Shown here: positions 1-6,991 of the stretch, piece after piece | How the letters are laid out: every line of letters begins with the position of its first letter | Position numbering within the stretch: the stretch's first letter is position 1 | Assembly (NCBI GenBank): GCA_001304035.1 | Contig: LJUD01000118.1 | Span: 1 to 8,151, forward strand | Reading direction: 5' to 3' | Source: a bacterium SM23_31 | GTDB taxonomy: Bacteria; SM23-31 | Length of the DNA: 8,151 nt | Translations under genes and position numbers: made by a program | Notes under the pieces: model-generated | Databases searched by the model: none | What the model was told of the DNA's origin: nothing | What the model saw: only the letters and a program-made list of their open reading frames with translations

Positions 1-1796
1 CGTCGGTTACGGTAAATAAAAAATTTAAAGTAATAATTCCGGAGTTTTACAAAGAAATGGAAGATGAGTGGCAGCAGTATGGTGTAAAATATACGTTCAA
101 ACAAAAACCGATGGTCTGGTCAACTATAATGATTTCCATACTTCCGTGGATTATTTTCATGTTGATTTTTGTATTTATCTTTCGGAGACTGCAATCCGGC
201 GGTGCACGGGGTATTTTTTCGTTCGGGAAAAGTAAAGCAAAACTGCTGTTGGAAAATAAACCGAAAATAACTTTTGATAATGTTGCCGGGGCGGATGAAG
301 CAAAGTTAGAACTTCAGGAAATTATTGAATTCTTAAAATCGCCCGGAAAGTTCCAAAAACTTGGGGGTAAAATACCTAAAGGTGCACTGCTGGTGGGTCC
401 ACCCGGCACCGGGAAGACGCTTCTTGCACGTGCAGTGGCGGGTGAAGCGGGTGTACCGTTTTTCAGTATCAGCGGTGCAGATTTTGTAGAAATGTTTGTC
501 GGTGTCGGCGCATCCCGTGTTCGGGACCTCTTTGAGCAGGGCAAAAAGAACGCTCCTTGCATAATATTCATAGATGAAATTGATGCCGTCGGACGTACAC
601 GCGGCGCGGGATTGGGTGGCGGTCATGATGAACGAGAGCAGACTCTGAACCAGTTATTGGTTGAAATGGACGGTTTTGAACATAATGAAGGTGTGATATT
701 AATTGCCGCTACTAATAGACCGGATGTATTAGACACTGCCCTGTTACGCCCGGGGAGATTTGACAGGCAGATTGTAGTAGATAGACCCGATGTACGGGGG
801 AGAGAAGGTATATTAAAGGTCCATACTAAAGATATTCGTCTTAATTCTAAAGTTGATCTGGAAATAATAGCAAAAGGAACGCCCGGTTTGTCAGGCGCCG
901 ATCTGGCAAACATCGTAAACGAAGCAGCGCTTCTTGCAGCACGCCGCAATAAAAAAAGCGTTGATATGGATGATATCGAACAGGCGAAGGACAAAGTTAT
1001 GATGGGTATGGAACGGAGAACATTGATAATCAGCGATGATGAAAAACGAAGCACTGCTTACCATGAAGCGGGGCATGTGCTGGCTGCGCTGTATACTCCC
1101 GGAAGCGACCCAATTCATAAGGTAACTATAATCCCGAGAGGAAGAGCTCTTGGGATTACTACGTCACTGCCGATAGATGAACGACATACATACTCGAAAA
1201 GCTATTGCGAGGCACTTTTAGCTAAAATGATGGGAGGCAGGGCAGCGGAGAAACTCGTATTTGATACGTTTACAACGGGATCGGGAAACGATATCGAGCA
1301 GGCTACAAATCTGGCGAGAAAGATGGTCTGTGAATGGGGTATGAGCGAAAAATTGGGTCCGCTAACCTTTGGTAAAAAGGATGAAGAAATATTTATTGGT
1401 CGTGAGATTGGAATACAGCGCAATTTCAGTGAACAAACCGCTCAAATTATAGACGAAGAAGTTAAGAATATCGTGCTTCAAGCTGAAAAAAAAGCTGAAA
1501 AAATGCTTTCCGAAAACATTGATGTCCTGCACAGGCTGGCTGAAGAATTACTAAAACACGAAATTCTCGACAGCATTCAAATTGAAGAAATTGTTAACGG
1601 GAAAAAACTGACCAAGCGTGTGCGTTCACGGAGTAATAAAAAGAAAAGTAAAATTGATGCTGAAACTGTAAAATCAGAATTACGAAAAAATGTAAACCTT
1701 CGGGACAATAATAAAAAATCTATTCAACAAAAAAAAGTGAGAAACAAGTCATCTCCGGTTGCCAGAAGTGAAAAATCAATTTCGGAAAATAATTGA
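1..1796 (+). CDS. ftsH: ATP-dependent zinc metalloprotease FtsH (5'-partial)
   Basis: FtsH is a hexameric inner-membrane AAA+ protease that unfolds and degrades membrane and short-lived cytosolic proteins. The frame is open from position 3 with no stop, so the start lies left of the window and the ATG at 57 is internal. Numbering from that Met: end of the periplasmic domain (1-18), second membrane helix (about 20-43), Walker A GPPGTGKT (114-121), pore-loop FVG (147-149), Walker B IIFIDEIDA (169-177), second region of homology with arginine fingers R234 and R237, zinc site HEAGH (336-340) and a likely third zinc ligand D412 in GNDIEQAT. These positions run about 78 behind E. coli FtsH, so roughly the first 60 residues are missing, including helix 1. 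After about residue 515 a Lys/Arg-rich, probably disordered tail of some 65 residues replaces the usual short C-terminus. All catalytic residues are intact. The gene is followed by an intrinsic terminator. Identification is near certain. Confidence 0.97.
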   Translation, partial: SVTVNKKFKVIIPEFYKEMEDEWQQYGVKYTFKQKPMVWSTIMISILPWIIFMLIFVFIFRRLQSGGARGIFSFGKSKAKLLLENKPKITFDNVAGADEAKLELQEIIEFLKSPGKFQKLGGKIPKGALLVGPPGTGKTLLARAVAGEAGVPFFSISGADFVEMFVGVGASRVRDLFEQGKKNAPCIIFIDEIDAVGRTRGAGLGGGHDEREQTLNQLLVEMDGFEHNEGVILIAATNRPDVLDTALLRPGRFDRQIVVDRPDVRGREGILKVHTKDIRLNSKVDLEIIAKGTPGLSGADLANIVNEAALLAARRNKKSVDMDDIEQAKDKVMMGMERRTLIISDDEKRSTAYHEAGHVLAALYTPGSDPIHKVTIIPRGRALGITTSLPIDERHTYSKSYCEALLAKMMGGRAAEKLVFDTFTTGSGNDIEQATNLARKMVCEWGMSEKLGPLTFGKKDEEIFIGREIGIQRNFSEQTAQIIDEEVKNIVLQAEKKAEKMLSENIDVLHRLAEELLKHEILDSIQIEEIVNGKKLTKRVRSRSNKKKSKIDAETVKSELRKNVNLRDNNKKSIQQKKVRNKSSPVARSEKSISENN

Positions 1797-1868
1797 CAGG
1801 AGAATTCGCAATTTTTTGATGATTGATGAACAGGAATTGACGCAGGAAATGTACAGTTATTTTGTGTG

Positions 1869-1900
1869 ATGCCGACTTCCAATTAAGGTTGGCATTTTTT
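1869..1900 (+). terminator. Rho-independent terminator after ftsH
   Basis: ATGCCGACTT (1869-1878) pairs with AGGTTGGCAT (1886-1895), giving a 10-bp stem with two G-U pairs around a 7-nt loop. The stem runs directly into six T residues (1895-1900). It lies 72 nt past the ftsH stop and just before folP, so it should end the ftsH transcript or act as an attenuator for folP. The TTG at 1899, the most upstream possible folP start, falls inside the T tract. Confidence 0.8.
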
Positions 1901-1928
1901 GTATTGCCGGGAATATCCTTTTTATGTT

Positions 1929-2798
1929 ATGTCTACCCATATGAAACATACTCTTACGCACGGTGATAAAGTCTTACTGTTGGGCGAACGCACCATAATA
2001 ATGGGTACAATAAATTGTACACCGGATTCTTTTTCAAACGGAGGACAATTTAAATCTGCGTATGAAGCCGTGAAACGGGCATTACAGATGGTTGAAGAGG
2101 GGGCATGTATTATAGATATTGGTGGCGAATCAACCCGTCCGGGTTCTAATCCTGTACCTGAAAGCAAAGAACTGGATAGAGTACTGCCGGTGGTTGAAAT
2201 GCTGCGCAAAGAGAGCTCGGTTTGGATTTCAATTGATACTTATAAAGCACGTGTCGCTCAAGAAGCAATTGAGGCGGGTGCTGATATTATCAATGACATA
2301 AGCGGCTTGCGTTTTGATCAAAATATGACGAATGTCGCAGCCGAAAATAATATTCCTGTAATCGTGATGCACATTCTTGGAATGCCGAGAAATATGCAAT
2401 TAAATCCGGTTTATGATGATGTCGTTAAAGACATTTATAACTATTTTGAAAAACGGATTGAATCGCTTATTCAGGCAGGAATTTCAAAGGACAACATACT
2501 TATCGATCCGGGAATAGGGTTTGGTAAGACAACCGAACATAATTTAACATTAATAAATAATCTTCATGTTTTTGCACGTTTGAATAAACCCATTTTAATT
2601 GGACCTTCACGTAAGTCATTTATAGGGAATATATTAAATTTAGATGTAAAGAATCGATTGGAAGGAACCGCTGCGACCGTGGCATTGTCTATTGCGCGCG
2701 GTGCGCATATTGTCAGAGTACACGATGTACAAGAGATGGTTCGTGTTGCCCGTATTACCGATGCAATAATTAATAGCAAGAAACCGGAATTTAGTTAA
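1929..2798 (+). CDS. folP: Dihydropteroate synthase
   Basis: FolP condenses 6-hydroxymethyl-dihydropterin diphosphate with p-aminobenzoate to give dihydropteroate in folate synthesis; it is the sulfonamide target. The 289-residue product is a complete TIM-barrel DHPS. Visible motifs are TINCTPDSFS (27-36, with the pterin-loop Asn), DIGGESTRPG (63-72), SIDTYK (101-106), INDISG (121-126), the VMH..G.P..MQ segment (147-157), LIDPGIGFGK (191-200), GPSRKSFIG (225-233, with the catalytic-pocket Lys) and GTAATVA...RVHDV (246-267). The start is uncertain. ATG 1929 is preferred; ATG 1941 is equally possible and fits the usual short N-terminus. TTG 1899 has an AAGG 10 nt upstream but sits in the terminator T tract. 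No strong ribosome site precedes either ATG. cdaA follows after 18 nt, so the two are probably co-transcribed, as folP and cdaA are in several phyla. Function certain, start not. Confidence 0.95.
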   Translation: MSTHMKHTLTHGDKVLLLGERTIIMGTINCTPDSFSNGGQFKSAYEAVKRALQMVEEGACIIDIGGESTRPGSNPVPESKELDRVLPVVEMLRKESSVWISIDTYKARVAQEAIEAGADIINDISGLRFDQNMTNVAAENNIPVIVMHILGMPRNMQLNPVYDDVVKDIYNYFEKRIESLIQAGISKDNILIDPGIGFGKTTEHNLTLINNLHVFARLNKPILIGPSRKSFIGNILNLDVKNRLEGTAATVALSIARGAHIVRVHDVQEMVRVARITDAIINSKKPEFS

Positions 2799-2816
2799 AA
2801 CTCAGGATGGTCATAA

Positions 2817-3617
2817 ATGGAGCTTTTTCGTATTGAATTGTTTAAAATTTATTTTCTCAGTGTAACAATTATCGACATCCTTGATATTATTTTTGTTTCC
2901 TTTATTTTTTACAAATTATATCAGGTTATGCGCGGTACTCGCGGCAGCCAGATGATAGCAGGGCTTATAGTAATACTGCTGGCTTCGTTTATCGTACAGG
3001 GTCTGAACATGAGTGGTATGTCCTGGATTATTCAGAATATCCAGACAGTCTGGGTCATTGCGTTTGTGATTTTATTTCAGCCGGAACTCCGGCGGCTTTT
3101 AATAGTTGTGGGGCAGACCCGGTTGGGTCGCGCTTTCGCTTCGCTGACCCGGACCCCGGTGTTGCAGCAGGTAGCAAAAGCGGTCGCTGAATGCTCTCAA
3201 AGGCGATATGGAGCATTGATAGTGCTCGTTCGGGAGGCGGGTCTTAAAGGGATTATCGAATCCGGTGTATCTATTCAGGCGAAAGTGAGCGATGCACTTC
3301 TTGTTTCTTTATTTTCTCCAAAATCGCTTCTTCATGACGGGGCGGTCATAATTAACCATGATACGATTGAAGCAGCCAAGTGTTTGCTGCCGCTTACACA
3401 GAATCCCCAAATCGGTACTAAATTGGGTACGAGGCATAGAGCCGCTCTGGGTATTTCCGAGGAGTCGGATGCGGTTGTTCTCGTTGTCTCCGAAGAAACG
3501 GGGGAAATCTCGGTTGCGGAAGATGGCACTCTCATTACTGATCTGGATTACGAGCGTCTCTATAGTTATTTACTCGGAGCTTTCAGGGAACAGACAAAAA
3601 ATAATATCAATGAATAA
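2817..3617 (+). CDS. cdaA: Diadenylate cyclase CdaA (c-di-AMP synthase)
   Basis: CdaA is a membrane-anchored cyclase that joins two ATP into cyclic di-AMP, a second messenger tied to potassium/osmolyte balance and envelope homeostasis. The 266 residues match the family length. There are three membrane helices (about 14-36, 44-62, 74-88), then the conserved FQPELRR (87-93) linker and a cytoplasmic DAC (DisA_N) domain at about 115-235. The two catalytic signatures are present: DGA (174-176, preceded by LLH) and GTRHR (204-208), followed by AALG and SEESDA. ATG 2817 has an AGGA at 2804-2807, 9 nt upstream. The usual partners cdaR (ybbR) and glmM are not next to it; folP is upstream and uvrC starts inside its last codons. 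The catalytic residues suggest an active enzyme; activity itself is inferred from family. Confidence 0.96.
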   Translation: MELFRIELFKIYFLSVTIIDILDIIFVSFIFYKLYQVMRGTRGSQMIAGLIVILLASFIVQGLNMSGMSWIIQNIQTVWVIAFVILFQPELRRLLIVVGQTRLGRAFASLTRTPVLQQVAKAVAECSQRRYGALIVLVREAGLKGIIESGVSIQAKVSDALLVSLFSPKSLLHDGAVIINHDTIEAAKCLLPLTQNPQIGTKLGTRHRAALGISEESDAVVLVVSEETGEISVAEDGTLITDLDYERLYSYLLGAFREQTKNNINE

Positions 3618-5448
3618 TAAAATCCCGGAAAATATTAAGGAAAAATTAATAAATATACCCCGCAAAACAGGGATATATCTTTTTCGCGATGCATCAAAAA
3701 ATATTCTTTATATCGGCAAGGCAAAGACGCTTCGAAACAGGGTGCGCTCCTATTTTCAGGGATCCACTCCAAAATTCATTAAAACACACGTACTGGTAAA
3801 AAAAATTAAGGACTTTGAATATATTGTTACCGATACGGAAAAAGAAGCATTGATTCTTGAAGCGAATCTCGTCAAACTGTACAGACCGCGCTATAATGTC
3901 AACCTGAAAGATGACAAAAGCTATCCTTATGTCAAGATTACCAGCGAAGATTTCCCGCAGGTTTATCACACCCGTAAAAAACTAAATGACGGCAGTATAT
4001 ATTTTGGACCGTATACCGAGGCAAAGGTCATGCGTTCCTTATTATGGACGCTGCGCAAAATTTTTCCGGTGCGGAGCTGCCAATACAAACTGACGCCGGA
4101 AACGATCGAAAAAAGAAAGGTCAAGCTGTGTCTCGACTACCATATAAAACGCTGCGGAGGTCCTTGTGAAGGGCTTGTTTCCAAAGAAGAATACAATGAA
4201 ATGGTCAGCCAGATACGCGATTTTCTGCGGGGTCATACGAAGAATTTAATCTCGATACTTACCCGGAAGATGGAAGACGCAGCATGTAAACAGCGGTTTG
4301 AGGTCGCGGCTGTATACCGCGACAGACTGCGCGAAATAGATAATTTTAATGCACGGCAGAAGGTTGTTGATCTCAAACCCATAGACAGGGATATTATTGC
4401 GGTTGCAGTGGAAGATAATGTTGCCTGCGGTGTTTTGTTCCAGGAACGGGAAGGGAAAATAATCGGGCGGCGTCATCATTCACTCGATGGCGTCGGCGGA
4501 AAAACAAAAGAAGAGATTTTACAGAGCTTTATTATGCAGGTTTATCTCAATGCGGAATATATTCCGCCGGAAATTATTATTTCGCATGAAGTCGAAGACC
4601 GGCAATCGATATGCGAGTGGTTGAGTGAATTGCGCAGCGGAACAGTGAAGATTCTTGTGCCGAGAAAAGGAGAAAAAGCAAAATTAACGCAGATGTGTGT
4701 GAATAATGCGGAACTGCTGCTTAAAGAACTGCTTCTGCAGAAAAGACAGAAGAAGGATTATGTAGTATATTCGGTACAGGCTTTGCAAAAAGACCTGAAT
4801 CTGGATGCGTTGCCGTTAACGATTGAAGCGTTTGATATTTCTAACGTTCATGGTAAGGATGCGGTTGCTTCTATGGTTTCATTTCACAACGGCATTCCGC
4901 AAAAAAATGCCTACCGCATTTTTAAAATAAAATCAAAAGACTCGCCGGACGATTTTGCCATGATCGCAGAGGCTGTAGAGCGGCGCTATAAACGTTTGAA
5001 AACCGAAAATGCGGAAATGCCGGCACTTATTCTCATAGACGGGGGGAAGGGACAGCTTTCTGCGGCGGTTGATTCGTTAAAGAAGCTTGACCTTGCCGCT
5101 ATCCCGGTAATTGGCCTCGCAAAACGTCTTGACGAAGTCTTTGTGCCCGGGTTGTCTGAGCCTCAGAACATTCCGCGTACTTCCGCCGGATTGAAACTGC
5201 TCCAGCGGATAAGAGATGAGGCGCATAGGTTCGCTTTGATGCACCACCGGAAACAGCGCAAAAAACGCACCATCACCTCGGAACTCGACAGCGTTCCCGG
5301 AATCGCTACAGAACGTCGGAAAGCTCTTCTCAAATACTTTGGCTCACTAACTCAGATACGAAACGCCGCTCCGGAAACTATTGCCAATGTAAAAGGTGTT
5401 AGCAAAGACCTGGCACAAAAAATCTATGACCATTTGCATTTTCATTAA
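3610..5448 (+). CDS. uvrC: UvrABC system protein C, excision nuclease
   Basis: UvrC makes the 3' and then the 5' incision around a lesion marked by UvrA/UvrB in nucleotide excision repair. The 612-residue product has the full architecture: N-terminal GIY-YIG nuclease (GIY 21-23, YIG 34-36, likely catalytic Glu in ALILEAN at 84); four cysteines C157, C174, C182, C186 matching the Fe-S-type cysteines known in E. coli UvrC; UVR motif that binds UvrB (about 213-245); RNase H-like nuclease domain with D409 (FDISNVHG), D477 (IDGGKGQL) and H539 (DEAHRF); and tandem helix-hairpin-helix at 556-610. The frame extends upstream to ATG 3358, but that part overlaps the cdaA catalytic domain and resembles nothing in UvrC. 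ATG 3610 gives the family N-terminus and overlaps cdaA by 8 nt. The nearest purine-rich site (AGGGA, 3585-3589) is 20 nt away, so translation probably depends on coupling to cdaA. Confidence 0.96.
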   Translation: MNNKIPENIKEKLINIPRKTGIYLFRDASKNILYIGKAKTLRNRVRSYFQGSTPKFIKTHVLVKKIKDFEYIVTDTEKEALILEANLVKLYRPRYNVNLKDDKSYPYVKITSEDFPQVYHTRKKLNDGSIYFGPYTEAKVMRSLLWTLRKIFPVRSCQYKLTPETIEKRKVKLCLDYHIKRCGGPCEGLVSKEEYNEMVSQIRDFLRGHTKNLISILTRKMEDAACKQRFEVAAVYRDRLREIDNFNARQKVVDLKPIDRDIIAVAVEDNVACGVLFQEREGKIIGRRHHSLDGVGGKTKEEILQSFIMQVYLNAEYIPPEIIISHEVEDRQSICEWLSELRSGTVKILVPRKGEKAKLTQMCVNNAELLLKELLLQKRQKKDYVVYSVQALQKDLNLDALPLTIEAFDISNVHGKDAVASMVSFHNGIPQKNAYRIFKIKSKDSPDDFAMIAEAVERRYKRLKTENAEMPALILIDGGKGQLSAAVDSLKKLDLAAIPVIGLAKRLDEVFVPGLSEPQNIPRTSAGLKLLQRIRDEAHRFALMHHRKQRKKRTITSELDSVPGIATERRKALLKYFGSLTQIRNAAPETIANVKGVSKDLAQKIYDHLHFH

Positions 5449-5461
5449 ATGAATTTTCGAA

Positions 5462-5489
5462 TTGACAATAATGTATTACAGTTTAAAAA
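5462..5489 (+). promoter_or_regulatory. Possible sigma70-type promoter for acyltransferase-MFS pair
   Basis: A perfect TTGACA (5462-5467) is followed, 16 nt later, by TAAAAA (5484-5489), a 4/6 match to the -10 consensus. It sits 14 nt past the uvrC stop and would give a leader of about 100 nt before the acyltransferase. The background is AT-rich and the housekeeping promoter consensus of this organism is unknown, so the assignment is weak. A second poor candidate is TTGGTA (5555-5560) with TATTTA (5577-5582). Confidence 0.3.
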
Positions 5490-5537
5490 CTTTCCTAATT
5501 ATGCCTTTTCCCTCTTTTTCTGTCGTAATACATATTG
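5466..5537. repeat. Imperfect inverted repeat in uvrC-acyltransferase spacer
   Basis: CAATAATGTATTAC (5466-5479) is the reverse complement of GTAATACATATTG (5525-5537) apart from one extra A, giving 13 pairs. Flanking AATT/AATT blocks and an ACAG/CTGT pair near the inner edge could extend it with small bulges. The 45-nt interior contains a strongly pyrimidine-rich run (about 5491-5524). No T tract follows the right arm, so it is not a standard terminator. The left arm starts at the last bases of the TTGACA box. The rest of the 151-nt spacer (5449-5599) holds no gene I can support. Confidence 0.5.
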
Positions 5538-5599
5538 AATTTGGAGTTATACGATTGGTACGTATTATTTTTAGGGTATTTATTTGAATTAAAGTTGTT

Positions 5600-6991
5600 A
5601 TGTTATACCTCATATTAAAATTCATTATTAAAGCTGCCGTAAAGATTTTTTTCAAGACTATTCATGTACGCAATACGGAGTTTGTACTATCCAACGTTCC
5701 ATTAATTATTGCCGCAAATCACCCGAGTACATCTATGGATCCGCTTGTACTCGGTTCTTATATAAAACAGCCGTTGTATTTTATCGCTCGGGGCAATCTT
5801 TTTACTACACCGTTGAAGCGTTGGTTTTTTAGTAAGCTTCATATGATCCCAATCTACCGAAAACATGAAAATCCCGAACTTGTAGAAAAAAACGAGGAAA
5901 TTTTCCGGGAATGTTACCGGCTGCTTGCAAATAAAGGAGCGATTCTTATTTTCCCGGAAGGATTGAGTAAAAAGGACAGGCGGCTTCATAAAATTAAAAC
6001 CGGTACGGCACGCATTGCGCTTGGCGCTGAAGCAGAGAACAATTTTAAACTCGGCGTTGTTCTTATTCCCGTTGGATTGAATTATTCCGATGTCGGTATA
6101 TTCCGCAGTGAGTTATTTATAAATTTTGGGAAACCAATTGACATTTCACAATTTTTTGAAATGTATTGCCGGGATGAACATGAAGCTGTCCGCACCCTGA
6201 CCGAACATATCAGAGAACGGTTGGAAAAGCATACAATTACCGTTGAAAATGAAACACTGGACCAATTAGTCGGAAATATCGAAACCGTTTATAAAAGTGA
6301 ATTAAGTGATGAACTCGGCTTGTCATTAAAACAAAAGCAGGATGATTTTTTATTAACCAGAGGAATTGTAGAAGCTGTGCATTATTTTTATAGTATGAAT
6401 CCTCGTAAGGTTGAATCTTTCCGGAATAAAATCCAACTGTATTTACATAAATTAGAACGCCTTAATCTGAAGGATAGTATGCTATTTGAAAAATCCGCCT
6501 CCGGCGGAAAAGACGGTACTTTGCGACGCTCGATTTCTATAGACAGTCTGAGAACAGTACTTTTTGCTTTGTTTGGTTTCCCTTTTTACCTTTATGGCGT
6601 TATAAACAATTACCTTCCGTACAGACTGCCTCGTTTACTCGCTGAGAAAATGTATAAGACTATTGAATATCAGGGACCAACAAAAATGATCACAGGTATC
6701 ATTACTTTTGCAGGATTTTATACAGTGCAAATCTTGTTGGTTGCTGCAATTTTTAATACATTATGGGTGACAATTGTTTATGCCGTGACACTTCCTTTGA
6801 CCGGGTTTTTCGCGTTAGCGTATTGGGACCGCATGAAACAGATTCACAGCAATATTTTTTTTGTTTCACTATTTTATCGGCGCCGTTTTCTTGTTTCAGA
6901 CTTGATTCAGCAGCGTATCAAAATTATAAAAGCACTTGAAAAGGCTAAACGGGAATATATACAATTTCAAAAGGAACATACAGGTGAATGA
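5600..6991 (+). CDS. Membrane glycerolipid acyltransferase (PlsC/LPLAT superfamily, Sct1/Gat1-like)
   Basis: This is probably an acyltransferase that moves a fatty acyl group onto glycerol-3-phosphate, dihydroxyacetone phosphate or a lysophospholipid at the cytoplasmic membrane. Its 463 residues show an N-terminal hydrophobic segment (1-18), then the LPLAT blocks: motif I NHPSTSMDP (40-48), motif II region ARGNLF...IPIYR (63-87), motif III FPEGLS (118-123) followed by KTGTARIALG (133-142), and motif IV VVLIPVGLNY (153-162). Motif I is H-X5-D (H41, D47) rather than the H-X4-D of PlsC/PlsB; from memory this spacing occurs in the yeast Sct1/Gat1-type LPLAT subfamily. Unlike the roughly 240-residue PlsC, it has a further 250 residues: a helical linker (about 190-315) and three likely membrane segments (316-337, 362-383, 386-408), ending in a basic tail. 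No clear ribosome site precedes ATG 5600. The last 8 nt overlap the transporter gene. Superfamily is certain; substrate is unknown. Confidence 0.88.
   Translation: MLYLILKFIIKAAVKIFFKTIHVRNTEFVLSNVPLIIAANHPSTSMDPLVLGSYIKQPLYFIARGNLFTTPLKRWFFSKLHMIPIYRKHENPELVEKNEEIFRECYRLLANKGAILIFPEGLSKKDRRLHKIKTGTARIALGAEAENNFKLGVVLIPVGLNYSDVGIFRSELFINFGKPIDISQFFEMYCRDEHEAVRTLTEHIRERLEKHTITVENETLDQLVGNIETVYKSELSDELGLSLKQKQDDFLLTRGIVEAVHYFYSMNPRKVESFRNKIQLYLHKLERLNLKDSMLFEKSASGGKDGTLRRSISIDSLRTVLFALFGFPFYLYGVINNYLPYRLPRLLAEKMYKTIEYQGPTKMITGIITFAGFYTVQILLVAAIFNTLWVTIVYAVTLPLTGFFALAYWDRMKQIHSNIFFVSLFYRRRFLVSDLIQQRIKIIKALEKAKREYIQFQKEHTGE
6971..6976 (+). promoter_or_regulatory. Ribosome binding site fixing the GTG start of the MFS gene
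   Basis: AAGGAA lies 7 nt before GTG 6984, within the 3' end of the acyltransferase gene. It is among the best-placed Shine-Dalgarno-like sequences in the window and supports the GTG over the next in-frame start, ATG 7017, which would cut into the conserved first motif. Confidence 0.6.

Noticed and set aside
57..59. ATG 57 as the ftsH start
   Set aside because: The frame stays open to the window edge and the upstream residues (VNKKFKVIIPEFYKEM) continue the FtsH periplasmic domain; starting at 57 would remove helix 1 and most of that domain.
314..1118. Several minus-strand open frames opposite ftsH (75-143 codons)
   Set aside because: They are antisense to the strongly conserved AAA and protease coding sequence and show no recognisable domain; the same holds for the minus-strand frames opposite folP, cdaA, uvrC and the acyltransferase.
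1793..1821. TTGACA across the ftsH stop as a -35 box
   Set aside because: The hexamer at 17-nt spacing is TTGATG, a poor -10, and the box overlaps the stop codon by chance composition.
3079..3100. Hairpin AGCCG...CGGCT followed by TTTT within cdaA, terminator-like
   Set aside because: It encodes the conserved FQPELRRLL segment, so its sequence is explained by the protein; the T run is short and it lies mid-gene.
3115..3128. GACCC/GGGTC small hairpin in cdaA
   Set aside because: Only 5 bp in coding sequence; expected by chance.
3358..3609. Upstream extension of the uvrC frame to ATG 3358
   Set aside because: It lies wholly over the cdaA catalytic domain in another frame, adds 84 residues unlike UvrC, and the normal UvrC N-terminus begins at ATG 3610.
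5436..5456. TTCAT/ATGAA palindrome at the uvrC stop as a terminator
   Set aside because: Five AT-rich pairs with a 3-nt loop and only four T residues after it; too weak to support termination.
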